NCBI RefSeq assembly: GCF_016888005.1
Contig: NZ_JAFDVE010000002.1
Span: 1 to 64,000 of the forward strand
From: Phycicoccus sp. CSK15P-2
GTDB taxonomy: Bacteria; Actinomycetota; Actinomycetes; Actinomycetales; Dermatophilaceae
Length of the DNA: 64,000 bases
Direction of reading: 5' to 3'
The translations under genes were made by a program, and so were the position numbers. The notes under the pieces are model-generated. The model did not search any database, was not told where the DNA came from, and worked only from the letters and a program-made list of their open reading frames with translations. Positions 10,510 through 19,825 of this stretch are shown here, piece after piece. Position 1 is the stretch's first letter. Every line of letters starts with the position of its first letter.

Positions 10510-10546
10510 GGCACCAGGCTACGTGCGCCCGCCGGGCCCGGACAGG

Positions 10547-10594
10547 GCCGCAGGGTGGGTCGTGGGCTCTCGCCCCCACGACCCACCCTGCGGC
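10547..10594 (-). terminator. Perfect 20-bp hairpin downstream of whiB
   Basis: The arms at 10547-10566 and 10575-10594 are exact reverse complements around the eight-base loop CTCTCGCC. It lies between the end of the WhiB gene and the start of the S4 gene, both on the minus strand, and probably ends whiB transcription. Related hairpins follow at 10619-10640 and 10648-10673. Confidence 0.6.
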
Positions 10595-10618
10595 GGGGCA
10601 GGCCCCGGATCGGCGCTC

Positions 10619-10673
10619 GGTGGGATTCTCGCCCCCAACCGCGCCGCCGTCGTGGGCTCTCGCCCCCACGACG
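10619..10673. repeat. Two further copies of the TCTCGCC-loop palindrome
   Basis: At 10648-10673 a nine-base stem (CGTCGTGGG) surrounds the same CTCTCGCC loop as the hairpin at 10547-10594. At 10619-10640 a degenerate copy keeps TGGGATTCTCGCCCCCA. Three copies of one palindromic core within 130 bases look like a REP-type element cluster. Confidence 0.6.
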
Positions 10674-10755
10674 TCACCGGTGGCCCTGCTCTGTCGGCCC
10701 GTACGGGCCGTTGTCGACGTCCTCGTGGATGGACGCCGGGTCCGAAAAGCGTCCG

Positions 10756-11046
10756 TCAGGACGCGATGTGTCGTTCTCGGGAGTAGTGGGACTCTCGTTC
10801 GTCCTCGGTCAGCCCACCCCACACGCCGTACGGCTCGCGTACGGCCAGGGCGTGCTCGCGGCACTGCTCGATGACCGGGCAGCCGAGGCACACCTCCTTG
10901 GCGGCGGTCGCGCGGCGGTGACGTTTGCTGCCGCGTTCCCCCTCCGGATGGAAGAAGACCTCGGGACCCACGCGACGACAGGCTCCTTGGAGCTGCCAGT
11001 CCCACAGGTCGGCCACGGGCCCAGGAAGCCGGGTGATCTCGGCCAT
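10756..11046 (-). CDS. WhiB family iron-sulfur regulator (WhiB3/WhiD-like)
   Basis: A 96-residue WhiB protein with the four cluster cysteines (QGACR, then CLGCPVIEQC) and the GVWGG turn before a basic DNA-binding tail. The N-terminal LPGPVADLWDWQLQGACR and FHPEGERG match the WhiB3 of Mycobacterium and WhiD of Streptomyces group, redox-responsive regulators that act with sigma factors. The ATG at 11046 is preceded by GGAGG at a good distance; a GTG at 11058 is possible but has no such site. The upstream region is A+T-rich for this genome, as expected of a regulated promoter. Confidence 0.92.
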   Translation of the reverse strand: MAEITRLPGPVADLWDWQLQGACRRVGPEVFFHPEGERGSKRHRRATAAKEVCLGCPVIEQCREHALAVREPYGVWGGLTEDERESHYSRERHIAS

Positions 11047-11127
11047 AAGCACCTCCACAGCAGCGAACGAGCCGCTTTCCCCGAGCGGCGACTGAAAATC
11101 ACCGTAAATGTGCTTCGTTCGGGGCTG

Positions 11128-11155
11128 GGCATAGCCCGGGTAAGGCTTTGGTCAA
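11128..11155 (-). promoter_or_regulatory. Possible whiB promoter
   Basis: On the minus strand, TTGACC (11155-11150) and TATGCC (11133-11128) are 16 bases apart, which would give a leader of about 75 bases. The -10 is only a partial match. Confidence 0.35.
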
Positions 11156-11289
11156 TTCAGGACGAATGTCTCGGGATGCGGTTGGAAAGCGGCCTCCAGG
11201 TGTCCATTCGGGGACCGGGGAGTGGCCAGGACGGACGCTCTGCGGCCAGGCGGTGTGCCCGAGCACCGTCATCCGGGCAGGGGTCGTAG

Positions 11290-12885
<1,596 letters not shown>

Positions 12886-12946
12886 CCGGCGGAGTCGTCC
12901 TCGCGGCCGGCTCGTGCTGAGGCGCTCGGGAACGTATGGTCTCCGC

Positions 12947-13894
12947 GTGACGCGATTCCGGACCCTCGCCGCCGTGTCCACCCTCGGGGTGCTCGCGGGG
13001 TGCGGTACGGCTACGTCGACGACCGGGCCGTCGCCGGACGCGGAGTCCACCGTCCGCGCCACGGTGCCCCTGCAGGCGCCCTCGCGCACCGCGGAGCCGG
13101 CCCCGAAGGCGCAGGACCTCGTGGTGGCCGTACCCAGGCCGGCCGAGACGGCCGCTCCGGCGCCGCAGTCGGGCGGCGGCGGCACCGTCACCCGCTCCGA
13201 CGAGGTCACCGGGTCCAACGCTCTGACCAGCCTGCGCGGCGACACCCGCAACGCGATCGTGTACGCCCCGCTGTCCAACCCGTCCGCCGTGACCACCGAG
13301 GGGTCGGTCTCGACCTGGCGGGCGTGGTCCACCTCCAAGGTGCTCGTCATCGCCGCCTACCTCGACACCGTCGTCGACGGCGACCCGTCGAAGATCCCGT
13401 CCACGGAGCGCGGCTGGATCTCGGCCGCGCTGACCCGCAGTGACGGCAACGCCGTCGTCAACATCCGCTCGAAGATCCCCGGCAGCCCGGGCGCCGCGAT
13501 CAACCGGGTGCTGCGGGACATCGGCGACTCGACCACCTCGGCCCCCGACCGGTCCCAGGGCACGATGTGGTGGAGCCCGCGCGAGCAGGTGCGGTTCATG
13601 GCCGCGCTCGCGGGCGGCCGCGTCGTCAGCAAGGCGGCCAGCAGCTACCTGCTCGGGCAGATGAACCCCATCCCGCAGCACGAGTGGGGCCTCGGCACCA
13701 TCGGTGCTCGCACCTTCAAGGGCGGCTGGCTCACCTCGTCGTCCGAGACCCGTCAGATGGGCATCGTCGGCGGCTACGCCGTCGCGATCATCACCGTCGG
13801 CGTCGGGCCGGCCGTCGTGCAGACCGACGGCGACGCCGCGCACGTGCAACAGATGAACCGCCTCGCCGACCTCCTCGCTCGCAGACTGGGCTGA
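12947..13894 (+). CDS. Lipoprotein with a class A beta-lactamase-like serine hydrolase fold
   Basis: A 315-residue secreted protein. The N-terminus MTRFRTLAAVSTLGVLAGC is a lipoprotein signal with Cys19 as the acylation site, followed by a Pro/Ala/Thr-rich linker to about residue 80. The folded part has STSK (the SxxK nucleophile motif), SDGN (in the place of SDN) and KGG (in the place of KTG), in the right order and spacing for the penicillin-recognising fold. Whether it hydrolyses beta-lactams is unknown; many actinobacterial relatives are uncharacterised. TATGGT lies six bases before the GTG, suggesting a leaderless message. Confidence 0.75.
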   Translation: MTRFRTLAAVSTLGVLAGCGTATSTTGPSPDAESTVRATVPLQAPSRTAEPAPKAQDLVVAVPRPAETAAPAPQSGGGGTVTRSDEVTGSNALTSLRGDTRNAIVYAPLSNPSAVTTEGSVSTWRAWSTSKVLVIAAYLDTVVDGDPSKIPSTERGWISAALTRSDGNAVVNIRSKIPGSPGAAINRVLRDIGDSTTSAPDRSQGTMWWSPREQVRFMAALAGGRVVSKAASSYLLGQMNPIPQHEWGLGTIGARTFKGGWLTSSSETRQMGIVGGYAVAIITVGVGPAVVQTDGDAAHVQQMNRLADLLARRLG

Positions 13895-13918
13895 CGGCCT
13901 CCGGGAGCGTGCCTCGCC

Positions 13919-15958
13919 GTGGACGGGTTCGGGGTCGCGGGCCTCATGGCAGTGCTCGTCGGAGCGCTCGCCCTCCCCCTGCTCTTCACCCCGTACCTGG
14001 TCTGGAGCTACCGGCGCGGCGTGACCGGCGCGGGCCACGCGGCCCTCGCGGCCGCCGCGGTCGTCTACTCGATGACGCTCTGGACGTACACGATCCTGCC
14101 CCTGCCTGAGACCGGGGAGCTCATCTGTGACGGGACGCTCCGGGCGGTGTTCGTGCCGTTCCACACCGCCGGTGAGATCCGCTGGGGCGCCGGCCCGGGC
14201 GGGCTCCTCCATGACCGCGCGCTGTGGCAGGTGCTGCTCAACGTGGCCCTGTTCGTGCCGTTCGGGGTGTTCGTGCGGCACCTGCTCGGCTGGTCGCCGT
14301 GGCGGACGGTGGTCGCGGGCCTCGTCACCTCGTCCCTCGTCGAGCTGACCCAGGTCACCGGGAACTGGTTCATCTACCCGTGCGCCTACCGCCTCTTCGA
14401 CACCGACGACCTGCTGGCGAACACTGCGGGCGCCGCGCTCGGCGTCCTCGCCGCGCCGTTGGCCCGGTACGTCCCCGGCCAGGTGGTCCGGTCGCCGGAC
14501 GAGCCGACGCCGGTGCGCGCCCCCCGGAGGCTCCTCTCCTCGGCCGTCGACCTCCTGTCGGTGGTCCTCACGAGCACGGCGATCCTCCTGGCCGAGCGTG
14601 CGGCCCTCCTCGCGACCGGACGTGACCCCGAGCTCGCCGACCCGTGGGTCCAGGCGGCCGTCCCGCTCGTCGTCGGGGTGGGCTTCCTCGCCGTCGTCCC
14701 CCGGGTGTGGGGGACGACGATCGGTCTGCGCACGGTGTTCCTCCGGGCGACCCTGCCGGGTGGTGGTCGGCCGGGGCCCGGCCGATGGGCGCGCCGGGCC
14801 GCCTCCGGCGTCGGTGCCTACGTCGTCCTAGACGCCCTGGCGACCGCCTCCGGGCTCACCGTCCTCGAGACCCTCGGCCGGGCGTGGGTCGTCGCCTCGG
14901 CGCTCGTCGTGCTGCTGCGTGACGTCCGCGGGATCTCGGGTTACGCGTCCGGGCTCGTCGTCGTCGACTCGCGGGCCGTGCCCGGTCGCGCGGCCGCCGA
15001 CGTCGGGGTCGACCCGCGACGGATGGGCTCGGCCGTGCTCGCGCTCGGTGGGACGGTCTACCTCGCGGGAGCGGTGCTCGTCGCGGTCTCCTCCGTGGCG
15101 CCGGGTGTCGGGCTCGGCGTGGCCCTCCTCGCCGTCGCGGCGATGGTGGCCGCCAGCCTCGTCCTCGTCGGGTACCTGCTCGTCACCGGGGTGGTCGTCG
15201 TCCGGCGGGAAGGACGGAGCCTCGGCAACCTGCTCGCCCTGCTGGCCGTGCTCGGGGTCACGGTGCTCGTCGCGCTCCTCGTCGTCGCGGTCGTCACCCG
15301 GTGGCCGTGGGTCGCTGCGCTCGCGGTGGGCGGGCTGTCGGTCACCGGGTACCTCGGCTTCCTCTTCGCCGCCTTCCTCGCGTACGGACAGCTCTACGCC
15401 CGCCGTCCGGTGCCCCCGGACGTGGACGCCGTCGTCGTGCTCGGGTCACACGTCTTCGGCGACCGGGTCCCGCCGCTGCTGGCGGCGCGCATCGACCGCG
15501 GGCTCGAGGCCGTCGCGTCCGTCGAGGCCGCGGGTGGGCGCCCGGTGCTCGTGATGTCGGGCGGCCAGGGGCCGGGGGAGGACGTGCCGGAGGCGGAGGC
15601 GATGGCCCGGTACGCCGTCGCGGCCGGCGCCGACCCGACGCGGGTCCTCCGCGAGACCTCGTCCACCACGACCGAGGAGAACCTCCTGCTGACGAAGGCG
15701 CTCGTCGAGGAGGCCGGGGCGGGGCCGTCCTGGTGTGTCGCGACCAACGACTTCCACGCGTTCCGGGCGGCGATCATCGCCCGCGAGCTCGGCATCGAGG
15801 CGCAGGTGGTGGGGGCCCGGACCGCTCGCTACTTCTTCCCGAGTGCGGTGTTGCGCGAGTTCGTCGGCGTGCTCGCCCGGTCTCCGGTGGGGCACGGACT
15901 GACCTGCGTCGTGCTCGCCGTGAGCTCGGGTGCGATCGCCTGGCTGGCCGTGGCCTGA
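13919..15958 (+). CDS. VanZ-like / YdcF (DUF218) fusion membrane protein
   Basis: A 679-residue protein. Residues about 1-170 form a VanZ-like four-helix membrane domain (LNVALFVPFGVFVRHLL, then VELTQVTG). A second membrane section, about 195-350, resembles an RDD domain (LLSSAVDLLSVVLTSTAILL; GTTIGLRTV). Further helices lead to a C-terminal YdcF/SanA domain from about residue 500 (DAVVVLGSHVFGDRVPPLL; SGGQGPGEDVPEAEAMA; SSTTTEENL). VanZ proteins are tied to glycopeptide resistance and YdcF/SanA proteins to envelope integrity, so a cell-wall role is likely. The GTG start lies 25 bases after the lipoprotein gene. I saw no frame break between the parts. Confidence 0.72.
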   Translation: MDGFGVAGLMAVLVGALALPLLFTPYLVWSYRRGVTGAGHAALAAAAVVYSMTLWTYTILPLPETGELICDGTLRAVFVPFHTAGEIRWGAGPGGLLHDRALWQVLLNVALFVPFGVFVRHLLGWSPWRTVVAGLVTSSLVELTQVTGNWFIYPCAYRLFDTDDLLANTAGAALGVLAAPLARYVPGQVVRSPDEPTPVRAPRRLLSSAVDLLSVVLTSTAILLAERAALLATGRDPELADPWVQAAVPLVVGVGFLAVVPRVWGTTIGLRTVFLRATLPGGGRPGPGRWARRAASGVGAYVVLDALATASGLTVLETLGRAWVVASALVVLLRDVRGISGYASGLVVVDSRAVPGRAAADVGVDPRRMGSAVLALGGTVYLAGAVLVAVSSVAPGVGLGVALLAVAAMVAASLVLVGYLLVTGVVVVRREGRSLGNLLALLAVLGVTVLVALLVVAVVTRWPWVAALAVGGLSVTGYLGFLFAAFLAYGQLYARRPVPPDVDAVVVLGSHVFGDRVPPLLAARIDRGLEAVASVEAAGGRPVLVMSGGQGPGEDVPEAEAMARYAVAAGADPTRVLRETSSTTTEENLLLTKALVEEAGAGPSWCVATNDFHAFRAAIIARELGIEAQVVGARTARYFFPSAVLREFVGVLARSPVGHGLTCVVLAVSSGAIAWLAVA

Positions 15959-15966
15959 CGGGGCCG

Positions 15967-17022
15967 TCAGCGCACGGCGGTGACGGCCTCCCGCCAGGAC
16001 GCGGCCACGAGCCCGCCGTCCGCCGAGCGGTCGACCGACGTCGCGGCGAGGAGGGCACGCACGATCGCCCGGGTCACCGAGCGGGCCGCGGCGTCGTGCA
16101 GCGCGACGAGGTCGAGCGCCTCGGGTGTGGGGCGCGCTCCGGTGGAGAGTGCGTAGACCGTGTCGCCGTCGAAGGCCGTGTGCACCGGGGAGAGGGCGCG
16201 GGCCATGCCGTCGTGGGACACGGTGGCGAGCCGACGGCAGGCGGCCTTGCCCAGCGAGGCGTCGGTGGCCACGACCGCGAGGGTCGTCGCCGTCCCGGCA
16301 CGCAGGGCCTCGAGCTCCGCCTGGCGCGCCACCCAGTGCGCGGCGACGGCGTCGGGGTGCGGCTCGGGAAGGGGCGCATGGTCCTCGAGGAGCGTCCACG
16401 ACGCCCCGAGCAGGTGCCCGTCCGCCGTCAAGGGCGAGCCGACCGCGTTGACGACCACGAGTGCCGCGACGACCGCACCGGAGTCCAGGACGGTCGAGGC
16501 CGACCCCACACCGCCACGCAGACCTCCGGCGCGTGCGCCGGTCCCGGCCCCGACCGAGCCCTGGAGGACGGGGCCGTCGGTGGCGGCGTGGTAGGCGCCG
16601 GCGCCGTCGGACGGCCCGGGGTGGTGACGCCAGTGCCCGCCGCGCCCGAGGTCGAAGACGATGGCGGCCGGGACGATGGGCACCCGCTCGTCGGCGCCGG
16701 CGCCGACCGGCCAGCCGCGTCCGTCCTCCCAGACGGCATCGGCGACCCCGTCGGCCGAGCCGAGCCCGAAGGCGCTTCCGCCCGAGAGGACGACGGCGTC
16801 GACCGCGTCGACGGTGTTGGCCGGGTCGAGCAGGTCGCTCTCCCGGGTGCCGGGACCGCCGCCGCGGACGTCGACGCCGGCCACGGTGCCGGTCGGGGGG
16901 ACGACGACGGTCGTGCCGGTGAGCCACCCCGGCTCGTCGCGGGTGGTGTGCCCCACCCGGATCCCGTCGACGTCGGTGATCGCGTTGTGTGCTCCGGGCC
17001 GCATCCCGCCATCGTCGCGCAT
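15967..17022 (-). CDS. P1 family peptidase (DmpA/BapA type)
   Basis: A 351-residue N-terminal-nucleophile hydrolase of the DmpA family, which includes L-aminopeptidase D-esterases and beta-aminopeptidases that cleave themselves into two chains. The N-terminus NAITDVDGIRVGHTT and the VLSGGSAFGL segment are typical. GGLRGGVGSAS near residue 175 holds the likely Gly-Ser autocleavage site, the Ser becoming the nucleophile. It is convergent with the VanZ/YdcF gene. The ATG at 17022 is used; an in-frame ATG at 17004 would remove six residues. Confidence 0.85.
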   Translation of the reverse strand: MRDDGGMRPGAHNAITDVDGIRVGHTTRDEPGWLTGTTVVVPPTGTVAGVDVRGGGPGTRESDLLDPANTVDAVDAVVLSGGSAFGLGSADGVADAVWEDGRGWPVGAGADERVPIVPAAIVFDLGRGGHWRHHPGPSDGAGAYHAATDGPVLQGSVGAGTGARAGGLRGGVGSASTVLDSGAVVAALVVVNAVGSPLTADGHLLGASWTLLEDHAPLPEPHPDAVAAHWVARQAELEALRAGTATTLAVVATDASLGKAACRRLATVSHDGMARALSPVHTAFDGDTVYALSTGARPTPEALDLVALHDAAARSVTRAIVRALLAATSVDRSADGGLVAASWREAVTAVR

Positions 17023-17117
17023 CGCGAGCGGTCGACACCGGTGTGAGTGGGCCCGGACCCTCGGGCGTCGGGCCCGCGCCTCGACTCACGCCGGGTGCTG
17101 CTGCTTCGATGGGGCGC

Positions 17118-17825
17118 ATGTCACGACCCGAGCCACGGACCTACCTCACCTCGGTCCGGTCCGACGTCGCACGAGTGGCGGGCCTCGTCGAGGGCCTCGC
17201 CGAGGGTGACGACCCGGCCGTCCCGGCGTGCCCGGGCTGGGGCCTTCGCAGCCTCGTCGCCCATCTCGGGGGTGTGCACCGAATGGTGACCGCCGCGACG
17301 ACCGGGGTGTCGTCACGGTCCGTCGACCACCTGCCCGCGGACGGAACCCACCTCGGGCCGTGGCTGCGCGAGGGTGCCGAAGCGATGCTCGCCACCCTCG
17401 ACGTCGACCCCGCGACGAGCGCGTGGAGCTTCGACCCGGACGGCCGGACCGTGGGCTTCTGGCAGCGCCGCCAGGCGGTGGAGACGCTCGTGCACCGGGT
17501 CGACGCCGAACAGGCGACGTCCTCGCCGACACCTGTCGCCCCGGAGGTCGCGGCCGACGGCGTCGCCGAGGTGCTCGACACGTTGGTGCGGCTGCGGACC
17601 GCCGCCGGCGTGGTCGAGGCCCCCAGCCGGGCGGTCGAGATCGTGGCGACCGACACGGGTGACCGCTGGTGCCACGGGCCCGGGGAGCCCCAGGCGAGAG
17701 TCTCCGGCCGGGCCGGGGACCTGCTGCTCGCCCTGTGGAAGCGGCCGCTGCCGGAGGGCGCACTGGAGCTGGACGGGGACTCCGCGCTGGCGCGCGCGAT
17801 GCTCGCGTCGTCACTGACCCCGTGA
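17118..17825 (+). CDS. TIGR03083 family protein (maleylpyruvate isomerase-like, DinB fold)
   Basis: A 235-residue member of the actinobacterial TIGR03083 family. The N-terminal domain has CPGWGLRSLVAHLGGVHR, with the paired His residues that bind metal in mycothiol-dependent maleylpyruvate isomerase, and later ETLVHRVDAE with a third His. The C-terminal domain, with GRAGDLLLALWKR, matches the SCP2-like half. These proteins are thought to be mycothiol-dependent enzymes, but individual functions are mostly unknown. The ATG at 17118 is used; an ATG at 17109 would add three residues. A 16-bp tandem repeat begins at the stop codon. Confidence 0.8.
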   Translation: MSRPEPRTYLTSVRSDVARVAGLVEGLAEGDDPAVPACPGWGLRSLVAHLGGVHRMVTAATTGVSSRSVDHLPADGTHLGPWLREGAEAMLATLDVDPATSAWSFDPDGRTVGFWQRRQAVETLVHRVDAEQATSSPTPVAPEVAADGVAEVLDTLVRLRTAAGVVEAPSRAVEIVATDTGDRWCHGPGEPQARVSGRAGDLLLALWKRPLPEGALELDGDSALARAMLASSLTP

Positions 17826-17880
17826 CCCGATGACGCCGTGACCCGATGACGCCGTGACCCGATGACGCCGTGACCCGATG
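17821..17880. repeat. 16-bp tandem repeat, 3.75 copies
   Basis: CGTGACCCGATGACGC occurs at 17821-17836, 17837-17852 and 17853-17868, with a fourth 12-base copy at 17869-17880, all identical. The first copy contains the stop codon of the TIGR03083-family gene. Confidence 0.92.
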
Positions 17881-17890
17881 GAGCCCTGAC

Positions 17891-17937
17891 GAGGGTGCCG
17901 GCGCGGGCCCCCACCGCTGGGCCGCGCCGGCACCCTC
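17891..17937. terminator. Bidirectional terminator between convergent genes
   Basis: The arms at 17891-17906 and 17922-17937 form a perfect 16-bp stem with a 15-base loop. The right arm overlaps the stop codon of the DHA2 transporter, so one hairpin can serve both convergent genes. Confidence 0.75.
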
Positions 17938-19594
17938 AGTGCAGCAGCGCCGCAGGGGCGATGTCGTCGGCGTCGGTGTCGTCGAGGAGGTGTGACGTCT
18001 CGCGCCGTCGCGGCAGGAACGCCGCCGAGACGAGCGTCAGGCTGACCAGGCCGGCCGCGAACCAGAAGGTGTGCGCGTACGCGTCCGCCGCGAGCTCGGC
18101 GACCCGGGTGCCGAGGGTCGCGACCGCCGCCTGTGGGTCACCACCCTGCCGGGACAGGAACTCCCCGACGAGCGGGAGCCGGCCGAGGACGCCCTGGGCG
18201 GCGTCGGGGCCCTGGGTCTGCAGCGTCTCGAGGTACTGCCCGCCCTGGGCCACGAGCGGCCGGTCCTTGAAGGCGCCCGTGAGGATGACCGAGAACGTCG
18301 CGACGCCCACCGAGCTCGCGACCTGCTGGGTGATGTTGAGCAGCGTCGTGCCACGGGCGACCTCGTGGTGGGTGAGCGTCTTGAGCGCCGAGGTCATGAT
18401 CGGCATCATCGTCGCGCCCATCCCGAGGCCCATGACGAACAGCACCGGGATGACGAAGCCCCAGTGCGAGGAGTCGGCCTCGACCTGGGTCAGCGAGAAC
18501 ATGCCACCGGTGATGAGGAGCAGGCCGAAGGGCACGATCCGCCCGACCGGGAAGCGGTCGACGAGAGCACCGGCGACCGGCATCGTCAGCATGGCGCCGA
18601 GGCCCTGCGGGGCGAGGAGCCAGCCGGCCGCGAGCGGGGTCTCGCCCTGCACCTGCTGGAGGAACTGCGGGACGAGCAGCAGCCCGCCGAAGAACGAGGC
18701 CGCGAACACGAACATCGTGATGACCGCGACGGTGAGGTTGCGGTTGCGGAACAGCCGGAAGTCCAGCAGCGGATGCGCGGGCCGGAAGCTGTAGACGGCG
18801 AACGTCACGATGAGCGCCAGCCCGACGATGCCGGGCAGCAGCACCTTGGTGTGTGCGACGCCGCCCTGCTCCGGGATCGAGGACACGCCGAAGAGGAACA
18901 GCGCGAGCCCCGGGCTCATCATGAGCACGCCCTTCCAGTCCAGGGTCTCGGAGGGGGCCGGACGGTCCGACGGGAGGGCGAAGAAGGCGTAGACGAGGGC
19001 GAGGACGCCGATCGGCAGGTTGATGAGGAAGATCCAGTGCCAGCTGAAGTGGTCGATGAGCCAGCCGCCGATGATCGGGCCGAAGATCGGGCCGAGGAGC
19101 ATCGGGATGCCGAGCACCGCCATGAGCCGGCCCATCCGCTTCGGGCCCGCGGCACGGGTCATGATCGTCATGCCGAGGGGCATGAGCATGCCGCCGCCGA
19201 GGCCCTGCAGGACGCGGAAGGCGATGAGCATCTCGATGGTGCTCGCCGCGGCGCAGAGCACCGAGCCGGCGGTGAAGAGCGTGACGGCCATCATGTACAG
19301 CCGCTTGGTGCCGAACCGGTCGGCGGCCCATCCGGTGAGCGGGATGACCGTGGCCAGCGCCAGCGTGTAGCCGGTGACCGTCCACGCGACGGCGGAGTAG
19401 TCGAGCGGGACGCCGTCGGTCGCGAAGTCGACCTGGAGGGTACGGAGGGCGACGTTGACGACGGTGATGTCGAGGATGGACATGATCGCCCCGAGGACGA
19501 CCACCCCCGCCACCTTGAGGACGGCGGCGTCGATGGTGTCGGGGTACTCCGGCGGCCCGGAGGGGGCTGCGGGCGCAGGTGCTGCTGCTGACAC
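17936..19594 (-). CDS. DHA2 family MFS multidrug efflux transporter
   Basis: A 552-residue membrane protein of the EmrB/QacA type, drug:proton antiporters with 14 helices. Visible are motif A in the first loop (AADRFGTKRLYM), motif C-like FRVLQGLGGGMLMPLG, the PIFGPIIGGWL segment and repeated hydrophobic helices up to the C-terminal SLTLVSAAFLPRRRE. The GTG start at 19594 has GGAG five bases upstream. It is convergent with the TIGR03083 gene and divergent from guaB3. The substrate cannot be read from the sequence. Confidence 0.9.
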   Translation of the reverse strand: MSAAAPAPAAPSGPPEYPDTIDAAVLKVAGVVVLGAIMSILDITVVNVALRTLQVDFATDGVPLDYSAVAWTVTGYTLALATVIPLTGWAADRFGTKRLYMMAVTLFTAGSVLCAAASTIEMLIAFRVLQGLGGGMLMPLGMTIMTRAAGPKRMGRLMAVLGIPMLLGPIFGPIIGGWLIDHFSWHWIFLINLPIGVLALVYAFFALPSDRPAPSETLDWKGVLMMSPGLALFLFGVSSIPEQGGVAHTKVLLPGIVGLALIVTFAVYSFRPAHPLLDFRLFRNRNLTVAVITMFVFAASFFGGLLLVPQFLQQVQGETPLAAGWLLAPQGLGAMLTMPVAGALVDRFPVGRIVPFGLLLITGGMFSLTQVEADSSHWGFVIPVLFVMGLGMGATMMPIMTSALKTLTHHEVARGTTLLNITQQVASSVGVATFSVILTGAFKDRPLVAQGGQYLETLQTQGPDAAQGVLGRLPLVGEFLSRQGGDPQAAVATLGTRVAELAADAYAHTFWFAAGLVSLTLVSAAFLPRRRETSHLLDDTDADDIAPAALLH

Positions 19595-19747
19595 GTGGTC
19601 TCCATGTCGGTGGTCGGTGACGAGGGGGACCCGCGGGCGGTTCGCGCCGGCACGGACACCCTCGAGGGGTGGACGGCGTCGGTGCCGGGATCGAGTGTGC
19701 CGGAGCGGTCCGACAGACCGAGGAACGTCGCGGGGGTGCGGTCTCTT

Positions 19748-19771
19748 CCCGGGCTCGCCGACGAGCCCGGG
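19748..19771. repeat. 10-bp inverted repeat in the MFS/guaB3 intergenic region
   Basis: CCCGGGCTCG at 19748-19757 and its exact reverse complement at 19762-19771 flank the loop CCGA. It lies before the predicted leaderless start of guaB3, so it could be an operator rather than part of the guaB3 mRNA. Confidence 0.5.
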
Positions 19772-19825
19772 CGGGGCGGGGGCCGGGGCGCGGGGACGGG
19801 CGCGGGCCGTCTGTAGGCTTCCGGG

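Noticed and set aside
17821-17880. CRISPR array
   Set aside because: The 16-bp units are directly joined with no spacers, and there are no cas genes in the window.
19748-19771. Purine riboswitch upstream of guaB3
   Set aside because: Only a simple 10-bp hairpin is present, and the likely transcription start is at the start codon, so there is no leader to hold a riboswitch.
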